Shown here: positions 30,950 to 39,267 of the stretch, piece after piece
How the letters are laid out: each line of letters opens with the position of its first letter
Position numbering within the stretch: the stretch's first letter is position 1
Assembly: GCF_013408925.1 (NCBI RefSeq)
Contig: NZ_JACCAB010000001.1
Span: 1,116,001-1,180,000, forward strand
Length of the DNA stretch: 64,000 bases
Source: Pedococcus badiiscoriae
Lineage (GTDB): Bacteria; Actinomycetota; Actinomycetes; Actinomycetales; Dermatophilaceae
Reading direction: 5' to 3'
The notes under the pieces: model-generated
The model's database searches: none
What the model was told of the DNA's origin: nothing
Seen by the model: the letters and a program-made list of their open reading frames with translations, nothing else
Program-made: the position numbers and the translations under genes

Positions 30950-31774
30950 TCAGGCGCCGCGGCGCTCGCGCGGCAGCCAGCCGAAGCTCTCGGGGGTGGT
31001 CGCGGTGGTGGGCTTGTACTCCAGGCCCACCCACCCGGCATACCCACGCGAGGCGAGGGCGCCGAGGTGGCGCTGGAGGTCGAGGTCGCCCGAGCCGGGC
31101 TCGCCGCGACCGGGCGCGTCGGCGATCTGCACGTGCGCGGTGCGGTCGGTGTATGCCGCGATGGCTGCGTCGAGGTCGTCGCCGTTGGCCGCGAGGTGGT
31201 AGAGGTCGAGCAGGAAGCCGACGTTGCTCGCCCCGGTGGCGCGCACGTCGTCGACGACCGCCACGGCGTCCGCAGCGGTGCGCAGCGGGTAGGGCTTGGG
31301 GCCGCTGACCGACTCGACCAGCACGGTCGACCCGATCCGGTCGGCGGCCTTGGCCGCGAAGGCGATCGACTCGCGGCCGAGCTCGTCCTGCTCCTGAGGG
31401 GACACGCCCTCGACGCGGTTGCCGAAGAGGGCGTTGAAGGCCGCGACACCCAGCCGCTCGCCGATGCCGACCGTCACGTCGACGTTGTCGCGGAACTGCT
31501 GCACGCGGCCCGGGATCGACAGCACTCCGCAGTCGGGCCCGGCCAGGTCGCCCGCGAAGAAGTTGAGCCCGACCAGCTGCACCCCGGCGTCCTGGACGGC
31601 GCCGACGAAGGCGTCGACCTCACCGTCGGTGGGCACCGGCTGGTCGGGCCAGGGCCACCAGAACTCGACGGCGTCGAAGCCGGCGGCCTTCGCGGCGGCG
31701 GGTCGCTCGAGGAGCGGCAGCTCGGTGAACAGGATCGAGCAGTTCACCTCGTAACGCAGTCCGTGGTCCGTCAC
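30950..31774 (-). CDS. hyi: Hydroxypyruvate isomerase
   Basis: 274 aa from the GTG at 31774 (AAAGGAG at 31787-31781). Xylose-isomerase-like TIM barrel: NCSILFTELPLLERPAAAKA, GFDAVEFWWPW, LNFFAGDLAGPDCG, VESVSGPKPYPL, FLLDLYHLAANG, HVQIADAPGRGEPG, all typical of Hyi. It interconverts hydroxypyruvate and tartronate semialdehyde. First gene of a run hyi-glxR-gcl-glxK-FAH-allB-allE with gaps of at most 73 bp; an operator copy abuts its Shine-Dalgarno site. Confidence 0.94.
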   Translation of the reverse strand: MTDHGLRYEVNCSILFTELPLLERPAAAKAAGFDAVEFWWPWPDQPVPTDGEVDAFVGAVQDAGVQLVGLNFFAGDLAGPDCGVLSIPGRVQQFRDNVDVTVGIGERLGVAAFNALFGNRVEGVSPQEQDELGRESIAFAAKAADRIGSTVLVESVSGPKPYPLRTAADAVAVVDDVRATGASNVGFLLDLYHLAANGDDLDAAIAAYTDRTAHVQIADAPGRGEPGSGDLDLQRHLGALASRGYAGWVGLEYKPTTATTPESFGWLPRERRGA

Positions 31775-31787
31775 GACAATCTCCTTT

Positions 31788-31802
31788 TTCCGTATTGTGG
31801 AA
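31788..31802 (+). promoter_or_regulatory. Putative IclR-type operator, hyi/gcl operon site
   Basis: TTCCGTATTGTGGAA, copy 3, exact consensus. It sits immediately upstream of the hyi Shine-Dalgarno sequence (31781-31787), a position suited to repression. A partial TTTTCCGATGA follows at 31807. Confidence 0.68.
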
Positions 31803-31888
31803 TCGGTTTTCCGATGAGTGAGAGGGTAAGTGTCGTCCGAACAGGGCGTCAACCCTGTCGGTCGCCGGTCTCAGCAGGTGGCGGACTC

Positions 31889-31904
31889 AGCTCCGCCGGA
31901 GCTC
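31889..31904 (-). terminator. Hairpin at uraH stop
   Basis: AGCTCC-GCC-GGAGCT, a 6-bp stem with 3-nt loop overlapping the uraH stop codon, with near-complementary flanks extending it. No U tract. It may end the uricase operon before the hyi promoter. Confidence 0.4.
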
Positions 31905-32244
31905 AGGACCCCCGGTAGGTGGAGTAGCCGAAGGGGTTGAGCAGGACCGGCACGTGGTAGTGCTGGTCGGCATCGGTGATCGTGAAGACCACCACGATCT
32001 CGGGGTAGAAGGCCTCGACGCCGCGACCCGCGAAGTAGGAGCCTGAGGCGAACCGGAGCCGATAGTCCCCCCCACCGAGCCGCTCCGGGCCGATGCTGGC
32101 GACCCGACCGTCGCCGTCGGTGACGCCGTCGCCGATCACGGCCCCGGCCTGCGCAACCGCGTCGACGGTCTCGAGCACGACGGTGATGCCGGCGGCCGGC
32201 CGGCCCAGGCTGGTGTCGAGGACGTGCGTGCTGAGGGTTCCCAT
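31903..32244 (-). CDS. uraH: 5-Hydroxyisourate hydrolase
   Basis: 113 aa transthyretin-related protein: LSTHVLDTSLGRPAAGI at the N-terminus with the catalytic His, YRLRFASGSYFAG in the middle, and the diagnostic C-terminal tetrapeptide YRGS. It hydrolyses 5-hydroxyisourate to OHCU. The start overlaps the uraD stop by one base (TGATG). Last gene of the uricase operon. Confidence 0.95.
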   Translation of the reverse strand: MGTLSTHVLDTSLGRPAAGITVVLETVDAVAQAGAVIGDGVTDGDGRVASIGPERLGGGDYRLRFASGSYFAGRGVEAFYPEIVVVFTITDADQHYHVPVLLNPFGYSTYRGS

Positions 32245-32738
32245 CAGGAGGCCACCTGTCGGAGTCGGAGCAGCGCGATCTCGCGCAGCTGGGTCACGGT
32301 CTCGTCGCGTTCGGCACCGTCGTCGTTGCCGAGCCGCCGGTCGAGCTCGGCAAGGATCTCCGGCGCCGACCGACCGGCGGCCCGGATGAGGAACACCCGG
32401 TCGAAACGCGCCTCGTATGCCGCGTTGCCCTCGGTGAGCGCGCGCGCCACCTCCGCGTCGGCCGGGTCCACCCCTGCCTGCTCCCGCGCACTCGCCGCGG
32501 CGTTGTGGTGCGGGCTGGCCGCCCGCTCCCCGATGCGGGGGTGGGCGGCCAGCGCCGCCTCCAGCTCCTCGTCGTCGAGGTGCGTGGCGGCGGCGCTGGC
32601 GGTGGCTTCGAGGTCCTGCCACGCGGCATACGGTCGGCCGTCGCGGACGGCCTCGACCCACCGCGGCACCGGGAGGCAGGCGGCCAGCCGCTCCTCCACC
32701 TCAGGCGCCGGGAGCGCGTTGAAGTCCTCGATCGTCAT
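32244..32738 (-). CDS. uraD: OHCU decarboxylase, stand-alone
   Basis: 164 aa. Catalytic signature AAHPRIGE with His66, and SAREQAGVD with Glu86, both retained; C-terminal FLIRAAGRSAPEIL and LREIALLRL. It decarboxylates OHCU to (S)-allantoin. Start overlaps the permease stop by one base. The neighbouring permease carries a second copy of this domain that has lost these residues, so this gene is the likely active enzyme. Confidence 0.93.
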   Translation of the reverse strand: MTIEDFNALPAPEVEERLAACLPVPRWVEAVRDGRPYAAWQDLEATASAAATHLDDEELEAALAAHPRIGERAASPHHNAAASAREQAGVDPADAEVARALTEGNAAYEARFDRVFLIRAAGRSAPEILAELDRRLGNDDGAERDETVTQLREIALLRLRQVAS

Positions 32739-34666
32739 CAGCTGTCCACGAACCGGGTGCGGGCGGAGTGGATCGGGTTGGCGTCGGCCACGAGGTCATC
32801 AAACCGGTAGCCGGCGATCTTGGCGATCTCGACGAGGGCGGAGGCGTGCTCCTGGGCCTGCGAGTTGTTGAGCCGCTCCCATCCCGTACGCACCACCTGG
32901 TCGAACGAGTCGCGGTCACGGACGCAGGTCACGAGGGGGAAGCCGAACCGCTCGCGGTACTGCGAGGTGAGCTCGGCGAGCTCGCCGTGGCCCTTCTCGT
33001 CGAGCCGGGTCAGCCCGAGGACGGACTGGTCGCGGAACGAGTCGGGCCCCTCGTCGCCCTCGGCCACGCTGTCGGCGCCGAGGTCCGGGTAGGAGTCGAT
33101 CAGCTGGCGCTGCTCCTCCCCGTTCGCGGAGAACAACGCCTCCTGGAAGGCACGACGCAGGTCGCTGGTGTCACTGAACGGCCGCGAGTCGAAAGCCCGC
33201 TCGACCACCCAGCGCGGGCCCTGGAACAGGCTGCCGAAGGTGTCCGCGAAGTCCTCACGCGACATCTGGTTGACCTCGTTGAGCCGGACCAGCGAGCCGG
33301 GAGCGCCCGCGACGGCCGGGCCACGGCTCGAACCCACGTGGTGGAAGAGGAAGTTCAGGACGATGGCGGTGATCGAGCCGAGCGTGATGCCCGACCCCAG
33401 GATGATCTGGGCCCAGTGCGGCACCGCCTTGGCCACATCGGGCTGCGCGGTGACGTACATCGCCAGGCCGACTGCCGTCGCGACGATGACGACGTTGCGG
33501 TGGTCGTGGAAGTCGACTCGCGACAGGGTCTGGAAGCCCACGACCGCGACGGTGGCGAACATCGCCAGGGCTGCGCCGCCGAGCACCGGGTGCGGGATGC
33601 CCGCGACGATGGCGCCGGCCTTGGGGATCAGCCCGATGAGGACCATGATCGCCCCCGCGGTGGCGACGACGTAGCGGCTCTTGACCCTGGTCAGCCGCAC
33701 CAGCCCGACGTTCTCCGCGAAGCAGGTGTAGGGGAAGGAGTTGAAGACCCCGCCGATGGTGGTGGCCAGGCCGTCGGCCCGCAGAGCCCGCGCGATGTCC
33801 TCCTTGCCGACCCGCTTCTCGACGATCTCGCCGGTGGCGAATACGTCACCGGTCGTCTCCACCGCCGTGATGAGCATGACGACGATCATCGAGACGATCG
33901 CTGCCACCGAGAACCTCGGCCAGCCGAAGTGGAACGGCGTCGTGACCCCGACCCACCCTGCCCCCGAGACCGAGTCGAAGTGCGCGTCACCGAGGACCCA
34001 GGCCACGAGGGTGCCGACGACCAGGCCGATGAGGACCGCAACCGTGGCCATGAATCCCTTGAAGATCCGCTGGATCGCGACGATCAGGGCCAGGGTCCCG
34101 AGCGCGTAGGCCAGGTTGCGGCCACTGTCCGGGTGCAGCGTCGGCCCCGCGCCACCGGCGGCGTCGGCCGCGGCAACGGGCAGCAGCGCCAGGCCGATGA
34201 TCGTGATCACCGACCCGGTGACCACCGGCGGGAAGTAGCGGATCAGCCGGCTGAAGTAGGGCGCCAGGAAGAACGTGAACAGCCCGGCGACGATCACGGC
34301 GCCGTAGATGACGAGGAGCCCGTCGGTGCCACCTCCGGCCGCCATGCCGATGGCGATCATCGGGGAGACGGCGGTGAACGTGACCCCTTGCAGCAGAGGC
34401 AGTTTCACGCCGACCTTCCAGAAGCCGACCGACTGGATGATCGAGGCGATGCCGCAGGTGAAGAGGTCCGCGTTGATGAGGTGGATGAGCTCCGGCGTGG
34501 TGAGCCCGATGGCGTTGGCCAGCAGGATCGGCACGATCACCGCGCCGGCGTAGAAGGCCAGCACGTGTTGGAAGCCGTAGATCGCGAGCTTCGGGACGGG
34601 CAGGACCTCGTCGACCGGGTGGCGGGAGGCGCGCTGGGACTGGGGTGTTGCGGTGGCTGCACTCAT
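32738..34666 (-). CDS. NCS2 purine permease fused to degenerate OHCU-decarboxylase-like domain
   Basis: 642 aa from the ATG at 34666 (GAAAGG ahead; an in-frame GTG at 34675 is possible). Residues 20-445 form an NCS2 uracil/xanthine/urate transporter with about 14 membrane segments (GFQHVLAFYAGAVIVP, AVETTGDVFATGE at 268-280, CFAENVGLVRLT). Residues 462-642 form a UraD-like helical domain (LNEVNQMSREDFADTFGSLF, SQYRERFGFPLVTCVRDRDS, LVEIAKIAGYRFDDLV). In this domain the catalytic His is Tyr526 (SYPDLG) and the Glu is Asp546. Likely role: urate/xanthine uptake with a cytosolic scaffold or regulatory domain. Confidence 0.9.
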   Translation of the reverse strand: MSAATATPQSQRASRHPVDEVLPVPKLAIYGFQHVLAFYAGAVIVPILLANAIGLTTPELIHLINADLFTCGIASIIQSVGFWKVGVKLPLLQGVTFTAVSPMIAIGMAAGGGTDGLLVIYGAVIVAGLFTFFLAPYFSRLIRYFPPVVTGSVITIIGLALLPVAAADAAGGAGPTLHPDSGRNLAYALGTLALIVAIQRIFKGFMATVAVLIGLVVGTLVAWVLGDAHFDSVSGAGWVGVTTPFHFGWPRFSVAAIVSMIVVMLITAVETTGDVFATGEIVEKRVGKEDIARALRADGLATTIGGVFNSFPYTCFAENVGLVRLTRVKSRYVVATAGAIMVLIGLIPKAGAIVAGIPHPVLGGAALAMFATVAVVGFQTLSRVDFHDHRNVVIVATAVGLAMYVTAQPDVAKAVPHWAQIILGSGITLGSITAIVLNFLFHHVGSSRGPAVAGAPGSLVRLNEVNQMSREDFADTFGSLFQGPRWVVERAFDSRPFSDTSDLRRAFQEALFSANGEEQRQLIDSYPDLGADSVAEGDEGPDSFRDQSVLGLTRLDEKGHGELAELTSQYRERFGFPLVTCVRDRDSFDQVVRTGWERLNNSQAQEHASALVEIAKIAGYRFDDLVADANPIHSARTRFVDS

Positions 34667-34727
34667 GACAGGCACCTTTCTGTGCAGGGGGACGACGAAG
34701 GATGGGCCGAGCCCGGGTCGAACCGGT

Positions 34728-35636
34728 TCAGCAGAAGCCGGGCACGGTGAGCCAGGCGTCGCCGGCGTCCGAGCCGTTCTCGCGCTGGACCGTGGCCTCG
34801 ATCAGCCCGTACGGACGGTCGGCGGCGATGAACACCTCACCCGGGTTGTCCAGGCCGAACGGGGCGAGGTCAACTAGGAAGTGGTGCTTGTTGGGGGCGG
34901 AGAACTTGATCTCCGCGACCTCGGGATGAGCGGCCAGCACGGCCGAGCCCATCGCGTAGAGGCTCTCCTGCAGCGCGCGGCTGTAGGTCGTCGCGAACGT
35001 CTCGAGGAGCAGGGACCTCACGTCGTCGAACGACTTGTTCCAGTCGACGCCCTCTGTGGTCTCGTAGCGCCAGCGCGCCACGAGCGAGGTCGCGAGGATG
35101 CGGTCGTCGGTCTCCTGCAAGGTCGTGTACTCGTCCTTGAGGTAGCCCTTGAACTCCGAGCCGGTCGACTTGAGGACCACGAGGTCCTTGACGCCGGAGA
35201 CGACCCAGGCGCGGGGCTGGGCCCTGCTGCGGTCGCGGGTGACGACGGTGGTGCGTACCTCGCCGCCGCGCTTGACGAACGCGTGGTCGTGGCCGGTGCC
35301 GCCGACCTCGATGCGGTCCCAGGCGTACTCCTCGACCTCGATCCGGCTGGCGGTCGCGGCGGGCGTGACGTCGAGGAAGCGCTGGCCGAGGGTGAGCGCG
35401 TAGTCCTCAGGGGAGGTGACGCCGTGCTCCTTGGCGAAGGCGAACGCGGTGTTCTTCTGCGTGTCGGTGGGTAGCACGTTGGCCTGGTCACCGGTCGTGT
35501 GCGCCTCGGTGAAGTCGCCGCGGAGGGCGGTCGACACGTTGAGGTCGCGGATCTCGTGGCGGGCGGTGTCGCGGTAGACGCGGACGACGCGGTTCTCCGC
35601 CTTGCCGTACTGGTTGGGTCCGAGGACGAAGCTCAT
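34728..35636 (-). CDS. pucL: Urate oxidase (uricase)
   Basis: 302 aa, two T-fold repeats. MSFVLGPNQYGKAENRVVRV with the catalytic Lys near residue 12, NVLPTDTQKNTAFAFAKEHG with the active-site Thr, QPRAWVVSGVKDLVVLKSTG, and C-terminal KHHFLVDLAPFGLDNPGEVF. Cofactor-free oxidation of urate to 5-hydroxyisourate with O2 and H2O2 release. First gene of pucL-permease-uraD-uraH. Three operator-like palindromes lie within 170 bp upstream. Confidence 0.96.
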   Translation of the reverse strand: MSFVLGPNQYGKAENRVVRVYRDTARHEIRDLNVSTALRGDFTEAHTTGDQANVLPTDTQKNTAFAFAKEHGVTSPEDYALTLGQRFLDVTPAATASRIEVEEYAWDRIEVGGTGHDHAFVKRGGEVRTTVVTRDRSRAQPRAWVVSGVKDLVVLKSTGSEFKGYLKDEYTTLQETDDRILATSLVARWRYETTEGVDWNKSFDDVRSLLLETFATTYSRALQESLYAMGSAVLAAHPEVAEIKFSAPNKHHFLVDLAPFGLDNPGEVFIAADRPYGLIEATVQRENGSDAGDAWLTVPGFC

Positions 35637-35726
35637 GGTGCTCCTTGCGGTGCCGGTCGACCCTGGCGGGGTCGGCGTGGGCTCGGCGTGGGTGGCGCTG
35701 ATGGCTTCCCGAGCGATTCGAAGATC

Positions 35727-35762
35727 TTCCGAATGGTGGAAACCCGTTTACGAATGATGGAA
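35727..35762 (+). promoter_or_regulatory. Tandem IclR-type operators upstream of uricase
   Basis: Two copies of the six-copy motif: TTCCGAATGGTGGAA at 35727-35741 and TTACGAATGATGGAA at 35748-35762. Centre spacing is 21 bp, two helical turns, placing both on one face of the DNA. They are 91-126 bp before the uricase start. Confidence 0.68.
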
Positions 35763-35787
35763 CGATAAGCGGGTGGATGTGATCAAG

Positions 35788-35803
35788 TCAACAGTTTGTT
35801 GAA
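35788..35803. promoter_or_regulatory. Second-type palindrome upstream of uricase
   Basis: TCAACAGTTTGTTGAA; its 15-bp core is the exact reverse complement of the core before xdhA (23860-23874). It lies 26 bp upstream of the IclR-type pair, so two regulators may converge on uricase and xdh. Confidence 0.55.
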
Positions 35804-35895
35804 TAGTTTCGCCGTGCGAGCGCCGAACGGTCGGCGGGCGTGAGCGGCCCCAGGGGCGGCGACGCGGCCGGGTATGCCGGGCCAGCTACGCCGGG

Positions 35896-36408
35896 TCAGC
35901 CGGCGGGCTGGGCGGCGTCGCGGATGCGGTTGAGGTAGTTGTAGACGGTGAAGCGGGTCAGACCGAGGGCCTCCCCCACCGTCTCCGCACTGCGGCGCAT
36001 CTCGAACGCACCGCGCTCCTCGAGCAGGCGCACCGCGTGCTGCTTCTCGGCCCTCGGCAAGGTCGCAAGAGGGCCCCCGAGCTCGCGCTCGACGTCGGCA
36101 ATGAGGCGAGACAGCCCGTCCGTGAGGTCGGTGGCGGAGCCCCCGGCAGGGGCCGACTGGGCGGCCGCGTCGACGTCCCCGAGCGTGAGGGTCACCCGGG
36201 TCGCGCCGTGCGAGAGCGCTTCCTTGAGGGCCGCCGCCACGGCGTCGACGACCGTGTCGGAGTCACCTTCGACGGACGTGCCGAGCGGGCCCAGGTCGGG
36301 TGACAACCCGGCATGCCGGAGCGCGTCGGCAGACGCCGTGACGTGGGCGGGCAGGTTGTCGTCCTCACCGTGGAACGGCTCGGTCGTGAACTCCACCCGC
36401 ACGCGCAT
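35896..36408 (-). CDS. MTH1187-like ligand domain fused to DauR/YheO-type HTH
   Basis: 170 aa. Residues 1-80 (VRVEFTTEPFHGED, GLSPDLGPLGTSVEGDSD, GATRVTLTLGDVD) look like the thiamine-binding/MTH1187 (DUF77) small ligand-binding fold. Residues 108-165 (LPRAEKQHAVRLLEERGAFE, then MRRSAETVGEALGLTRFTVYNYL) match the C-terminal HTH of DauR/YheO regulators, which normally follow a PAS-like domain. So this is a regulator with an exchanged sensor. It lies directly upstream of the uricase promoter on the same strand. Ligand and targets unknown; candidate binder of the TCAACA-N3-TGTTGA palindromes. Confidence 0.7.
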   Translation of the reverse strand: MRVRVEFTTEPFHGEDDNLPAHVTASADALRHAGLSPDLGPLGTSVEGDSDTVVDAVAAALKEALSHGATRVTLTLGDVDAAAQSAPAGGSATDLTDGLSRLIADVERELGGPLATLPRAEKQHAVRLLEERGAFEMRRSAETVGEALGLTRFTVYNYLNRIRDAAQPAG

Positions 36409-36446
36409 GCGGCCAACCTACCCGCGTGACCGCCGCGGCTCTGCCG

Positions 36447-37706
36447 CTAGGCAGCCACCCGCTTGGCGAGGCGGTCGATGGCAGGGCGGTCCAGGCCGGT
36501 CAGAGCCTGCACCTCCTGCTCGTCCGTGGCGCCGCAGTCGAGGCCACGCACCACGAAGTCCGCGAGGGCGCGGGCCGTCGCCGGCTCGTCCATGACTCCG
36601 GAGTCGACCTGCCCGACATAGTTGCGCAGTCGCTCGGCTGCCGCGGGGAGGCCCTCGCGGAAGAAGGCGTACGTGGCCGCGTACCGGCTGGGCAGCTGGG
36701 CGGGGTGCAGGTCCCAGCCCTGGTAGAAACCGCGCTCGAGCGAACGCCGTACGAGGCGGGCGTGCAGCGCCCAGGCGCGGTGCACCGCGTCGCGCTCGCC
36801 GACGGGAAGGATGTTGGTGGACCCGTCCGACAGCCGCACCCCGGTCCCGGCAGCCGCCACCTGCATGACCGCCTTCGCGTGGTCCGCGGCCGGGTGCTCC
36901 ATCGACTGGTATGCCGCGGCGATGCCCGTCGATGCCGAGTAGTCGTAGGTGCCGTAGTGCAGGCCCGTGCAACGCCCTGCGGACGCATGGACCATCCGCG
37001 CCACCAGCGCCGTGCCGTCCGGGCCGAGGATCGACTGGGGTGTCTCGACCTGGATCTCGAACCGAAGCGAACCCGGCTCGAGGCCCACCCCGCGCTCGAC
37101 CGCCTCAGCGGCGTGCACCATCGCCTCCACCTGGTCGACGGAGGTGACCTTGGGCAGGGTCACCACGAAGCCGTCGGGCACCGTCCCAGCCCCCCGGGCG
37201 ACGGCCTCGACGAACCGGGCGAGGGTACGCACGCCTCGGGTCCGGGTGGGCGCCTCGAAGCTCTTGAAGCGGATCCCGTTGAACGGTGCGGCAGTTCGCC
37301 CCTCGATGGATGTGAGCAGGTCGGCTGCGGCCGTCGTGATCGCGGCGTCCTCCGCGTCGTCCCCGGGTGCACCGTAGCCGTCCTCGAAGTCGATGCGCAG
37401 GTCCTCGATCGGCTCGGTGGCGAGCTTGGCCCGCACCCGCGCGACCACGTCCTCGGCGAGGTCGGCGGGCAGGCCGAGCAGCGCGGCATACTCCTGCGCC
37501 GTGCCGCCGTGCTCGTCGAGGGAGGCGAGCGCCCGCGCACCCCACGAGGGCGCCAGCTCCGCGTCGTAGCGGTCGGCTGGGACGTAGACGGTGTGGACCG
37601 GCTGGCGCGTCGGACGCTCACCCGGGAACTGTTGCGCGAGAGCGGAATCGGCCTCGCGCAGGCGATCGTCGAGCTCACGCGTGAGGTCGGTGGGGTCGAA
37701 GGCCAT
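36447..37706 (-). CDS. DUF6986 citrate-lyase/aldolase-like protein
   Basis: 419 aa. HpcH/HpaI-CitE-like TIM barrel features: RIDFEDGYGAPGDDAEDAA, FNGIRFKSFEAPTRTRG, FVVTLPKVTSVDQVEAM, FEIQVETPQSILG with a Glu placed like the CitE metal ligand, and GLHYGTYDYSASTGIAAAYQ. This matches the uncharacterised DUF6986 family, which recurs near allantoin and malate-synthase genes in actinobacteria (recollection, not searched). It is 3 bp after the malic enzyme stop on the same strand. Plausible carbon-carbon lyase on a glyoxylate- or ureido-derived acid; the reaction is unknown. Confidence 0.8.
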   Translation of the reverse strand: MAFDPTDLTRELDDRLREADSALAQQFPGERPTRQPVHTVYVPADRYDAELAPSWGARALASLDEHGGTAQEYAALLGLPADLAEDVVARVRAKLATEPIEDLRIDFEDGYGAPGDDAEDAAITTAAADLLTSIEGRTAAPFNGIRFKSFEAPTRTRGVRTLARFVEAVARGAGTVPDGFVVTLPKVTSVDQVEAMVHAAEAVERGVGLEPGSLRFEIQVETPQSILGPDGTALVARMVHASAGRCTGLHYGTYDYSASTGIAAAYQSMEHPAADHAKAVMQVAAAGTGVRLSDGSTNILPVGERDAVHRAWALHARLVRRSLERGFYQGWDLHPAQLPSRYAATYAFFREGLPAAAERLRNYVGQVDSGVMDEPATARALADFVVRGLDCGATDEQEVQALTGLDRPAIDRLAKRVAA

Positions 37707-37709
37707 GGT

Positions 37710-39104
37710 TCAGCCCCTCCGCTCGGTGCCAGCGGCGGAGCGGACGGCGGCAGCCACGGCGGGGGACACCTCTGGGTCGAACACGCTCGGCACGATGTAG
37801 CTTGCGTTCAGCTCGTCGGGGTGCACGCAGTCGGCGATGGCCGAGGCGGCGGCGATCATCATCTCGTCCGTGATGTCGCGAGCCCCGGCGTCCAGCAGCC
37901 CGCGGAAGAAGCCCGGGAACGCCAGCACGTTGTTGATCTGGTTGGCGTAGTCGGATCGTCCGGTGGCGACGACGGCCGCGTGGTGGCTCGCCGCGACCGG
38001 GTCGACCTCGGGGTCGGGGTTGGCCATCGCGAAGACGATCGCGTCCTTGGCCATCGACGCGATGTCGTCGCCGTCCAGCAGGTTCGGCGCCGAGACGCCG
38101 ATGAAGACGTCTGCCCCGCGCACGACCTCCTTGAGCGTGCCGGTCGTGCGAGAAGGGTTGGTGTTGCGGGCGATCCAGCCCCGGAACTCGTCGGCGTGCT
38201 CGGCTTCCGGGTCGAGCGCACCCCGCCGGTCGCACCCGATGATGTCGGTGGCGCCCTGGGCGTCGAGGAGCCGGACGATGGCGTGGCCGGCGGCCCCCAC
38301 CCCCGACACCACGATCCGCACGTCCTCCAGCTTCTTGTCCACCACGCGCAACGCGTTGCGCAGAGCGGCGAGGGTGACGATGGCGGTGCCGTGCTGGTCG
38401 TCGTGGAAGACCGGGATGTCGAGCTCGTCCCGCAGCCGCTGCTCGATCTCGAAGCAGCGTGGCGCCGAGATGTCCTCCAGGTTCACCCCGCCGTAGACCG
38501 GGGCGATCGCCTTGACGATGCTGATGATCTGCTCGGTGTCCTGGGTGTCGAGGCAGACCGGCCAGGCGTCGACGCCGGCGAACTGCTTGAACAGCGCAGC
38601 CTTGCCCTCCATGACGGGCAGCGCCGCGGCTGGGCCGATGTTGCCGAGGCCGAGGACGGCGGAGCCGTCGGTCACGACCGCCACGGTGTTGCGCTTGATG
38701 GTGAGGCGCCGGGCGTCGTCAGGGTTCTCGGCGATGGCCAGGCAGACGCGGGCCACCCCGGGGGTGTAGGCGCGGGACAGGTCGTCGCGGTGCTTGAGCG
38801 GCACCTTGGGCACGACCTCGAGCTTGCCGCCGAGGTGGAGCAGGAAGGTGCGGTCGCTGACCTTGCGCACCGCGACCCCCGGGACCGCAGCGATGGCTGC
38901 GGTGATCCGGTCCGCATGGTCGGCGTCGGAGGCGTTGCAGGTCACGTCCACCACCAGCTTGTCGCCGTGGGACTCCACGACGTCGAGGGCCGTGAGGGCC
39001 CCGCCCGCCGACGCCACGGCAGCGGCGACGACTCCCGTGGTGTCGATGGCGGCGGGCGCCTCGGCGCGGACGGTGATGGAGTACCCGGGGCTCGGTGCAG
39101 ACAT
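37710..39104 (-). CDS. NAD-type malic enzyme with N-terminal ACT domain
   Basis: 464 aa from the ATG at 39104 (GAGG 6 nt ahead; an in-frame ATG at 39116 is less likely). Residues 7-85 form an ACT-like regulatory domain ([27 protein letters not shown]). The malic core follows: [69 protein letters not shown]. It decarboxylates malate to pyruvate. With malate synthase it turns glyoxylate plus acetyl-CoA into pyruvate. An operator copy lies 15 bp upstream of the start. Confidence 0.92.
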   Translation of the reverse strand: MSAPSPGYSITVRAEAPAAIDTTGVVAAAVASAGGALTALDVVESHGDKLVVDVTCNASDADHADRITAAIAAVPGVAVRKVSDRTFLLHLGGKLEVVPKVPLKHRDDLSRAYTPGVARVCLAIAENPDDARRLTIKRNTVAVVTDGSAVLGLGNIGPAAALPVMEGKAALFKQFAGVDAWPVCLDTQDTEQIISIVKAIAPVYGGVNLEDISAPRCFEIEQRLRDELDIPVFHDDQHGTAIVTLAALRNALRVVDKKLEDVRIVVSGVGAAGHAIVRLLDAQGATDIIGCDRRGALDPEAEHADEFRGWIARNTNPSRTTGTLKEVVRGADVFIGVSAPNLLDGDDIASMAKDAIVFAMANPDPEVDPVAASHHAAVVATGRSDYANQINNVLAFPGFFRGLLDAGARDITDEMMIAAASAIADCVHPDELNASYIVPSVFDPEVSPAVAAAVRSAAGTERRG

Positions 39105-39118
39105 CGTCGGCCTCATTC

Positions 39119-39133
39119 TTCCACGATACGGAC
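39119..39133 (-). promoter_or_regulatory. Putative IclR-type operator, malic enzyme site
   Basis: Minus-strand GTCCGTATCGTGGAA, copy 6, one mismatch at the first base. It lies 15 bp before the malic enzyme ATG. The rest of the gap to 39267 shows only short GC-rich direct repeats. Confidence 0.62.
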
Positions 39134-39267
39134 TTCACTTTCTGTTCAACGGAACTCTAGGGGGCGTGATCGCTCGAGACAAGGCCGCCCAGCCGAGCGA
39201 CTGCACGAGCGTCCGACGAGCGGCCGCGCGAGCGACCGCTCGAGGGACTGCACCTAGGCTCTCGCCC

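Noticed and set aside
32768..34750. 660-codon plus-strand frame opposite the permease
   Set aside because: Composition (Asp/Gly/Arg/His-rich) is a shadow of the permease membrane helices; no start signal.
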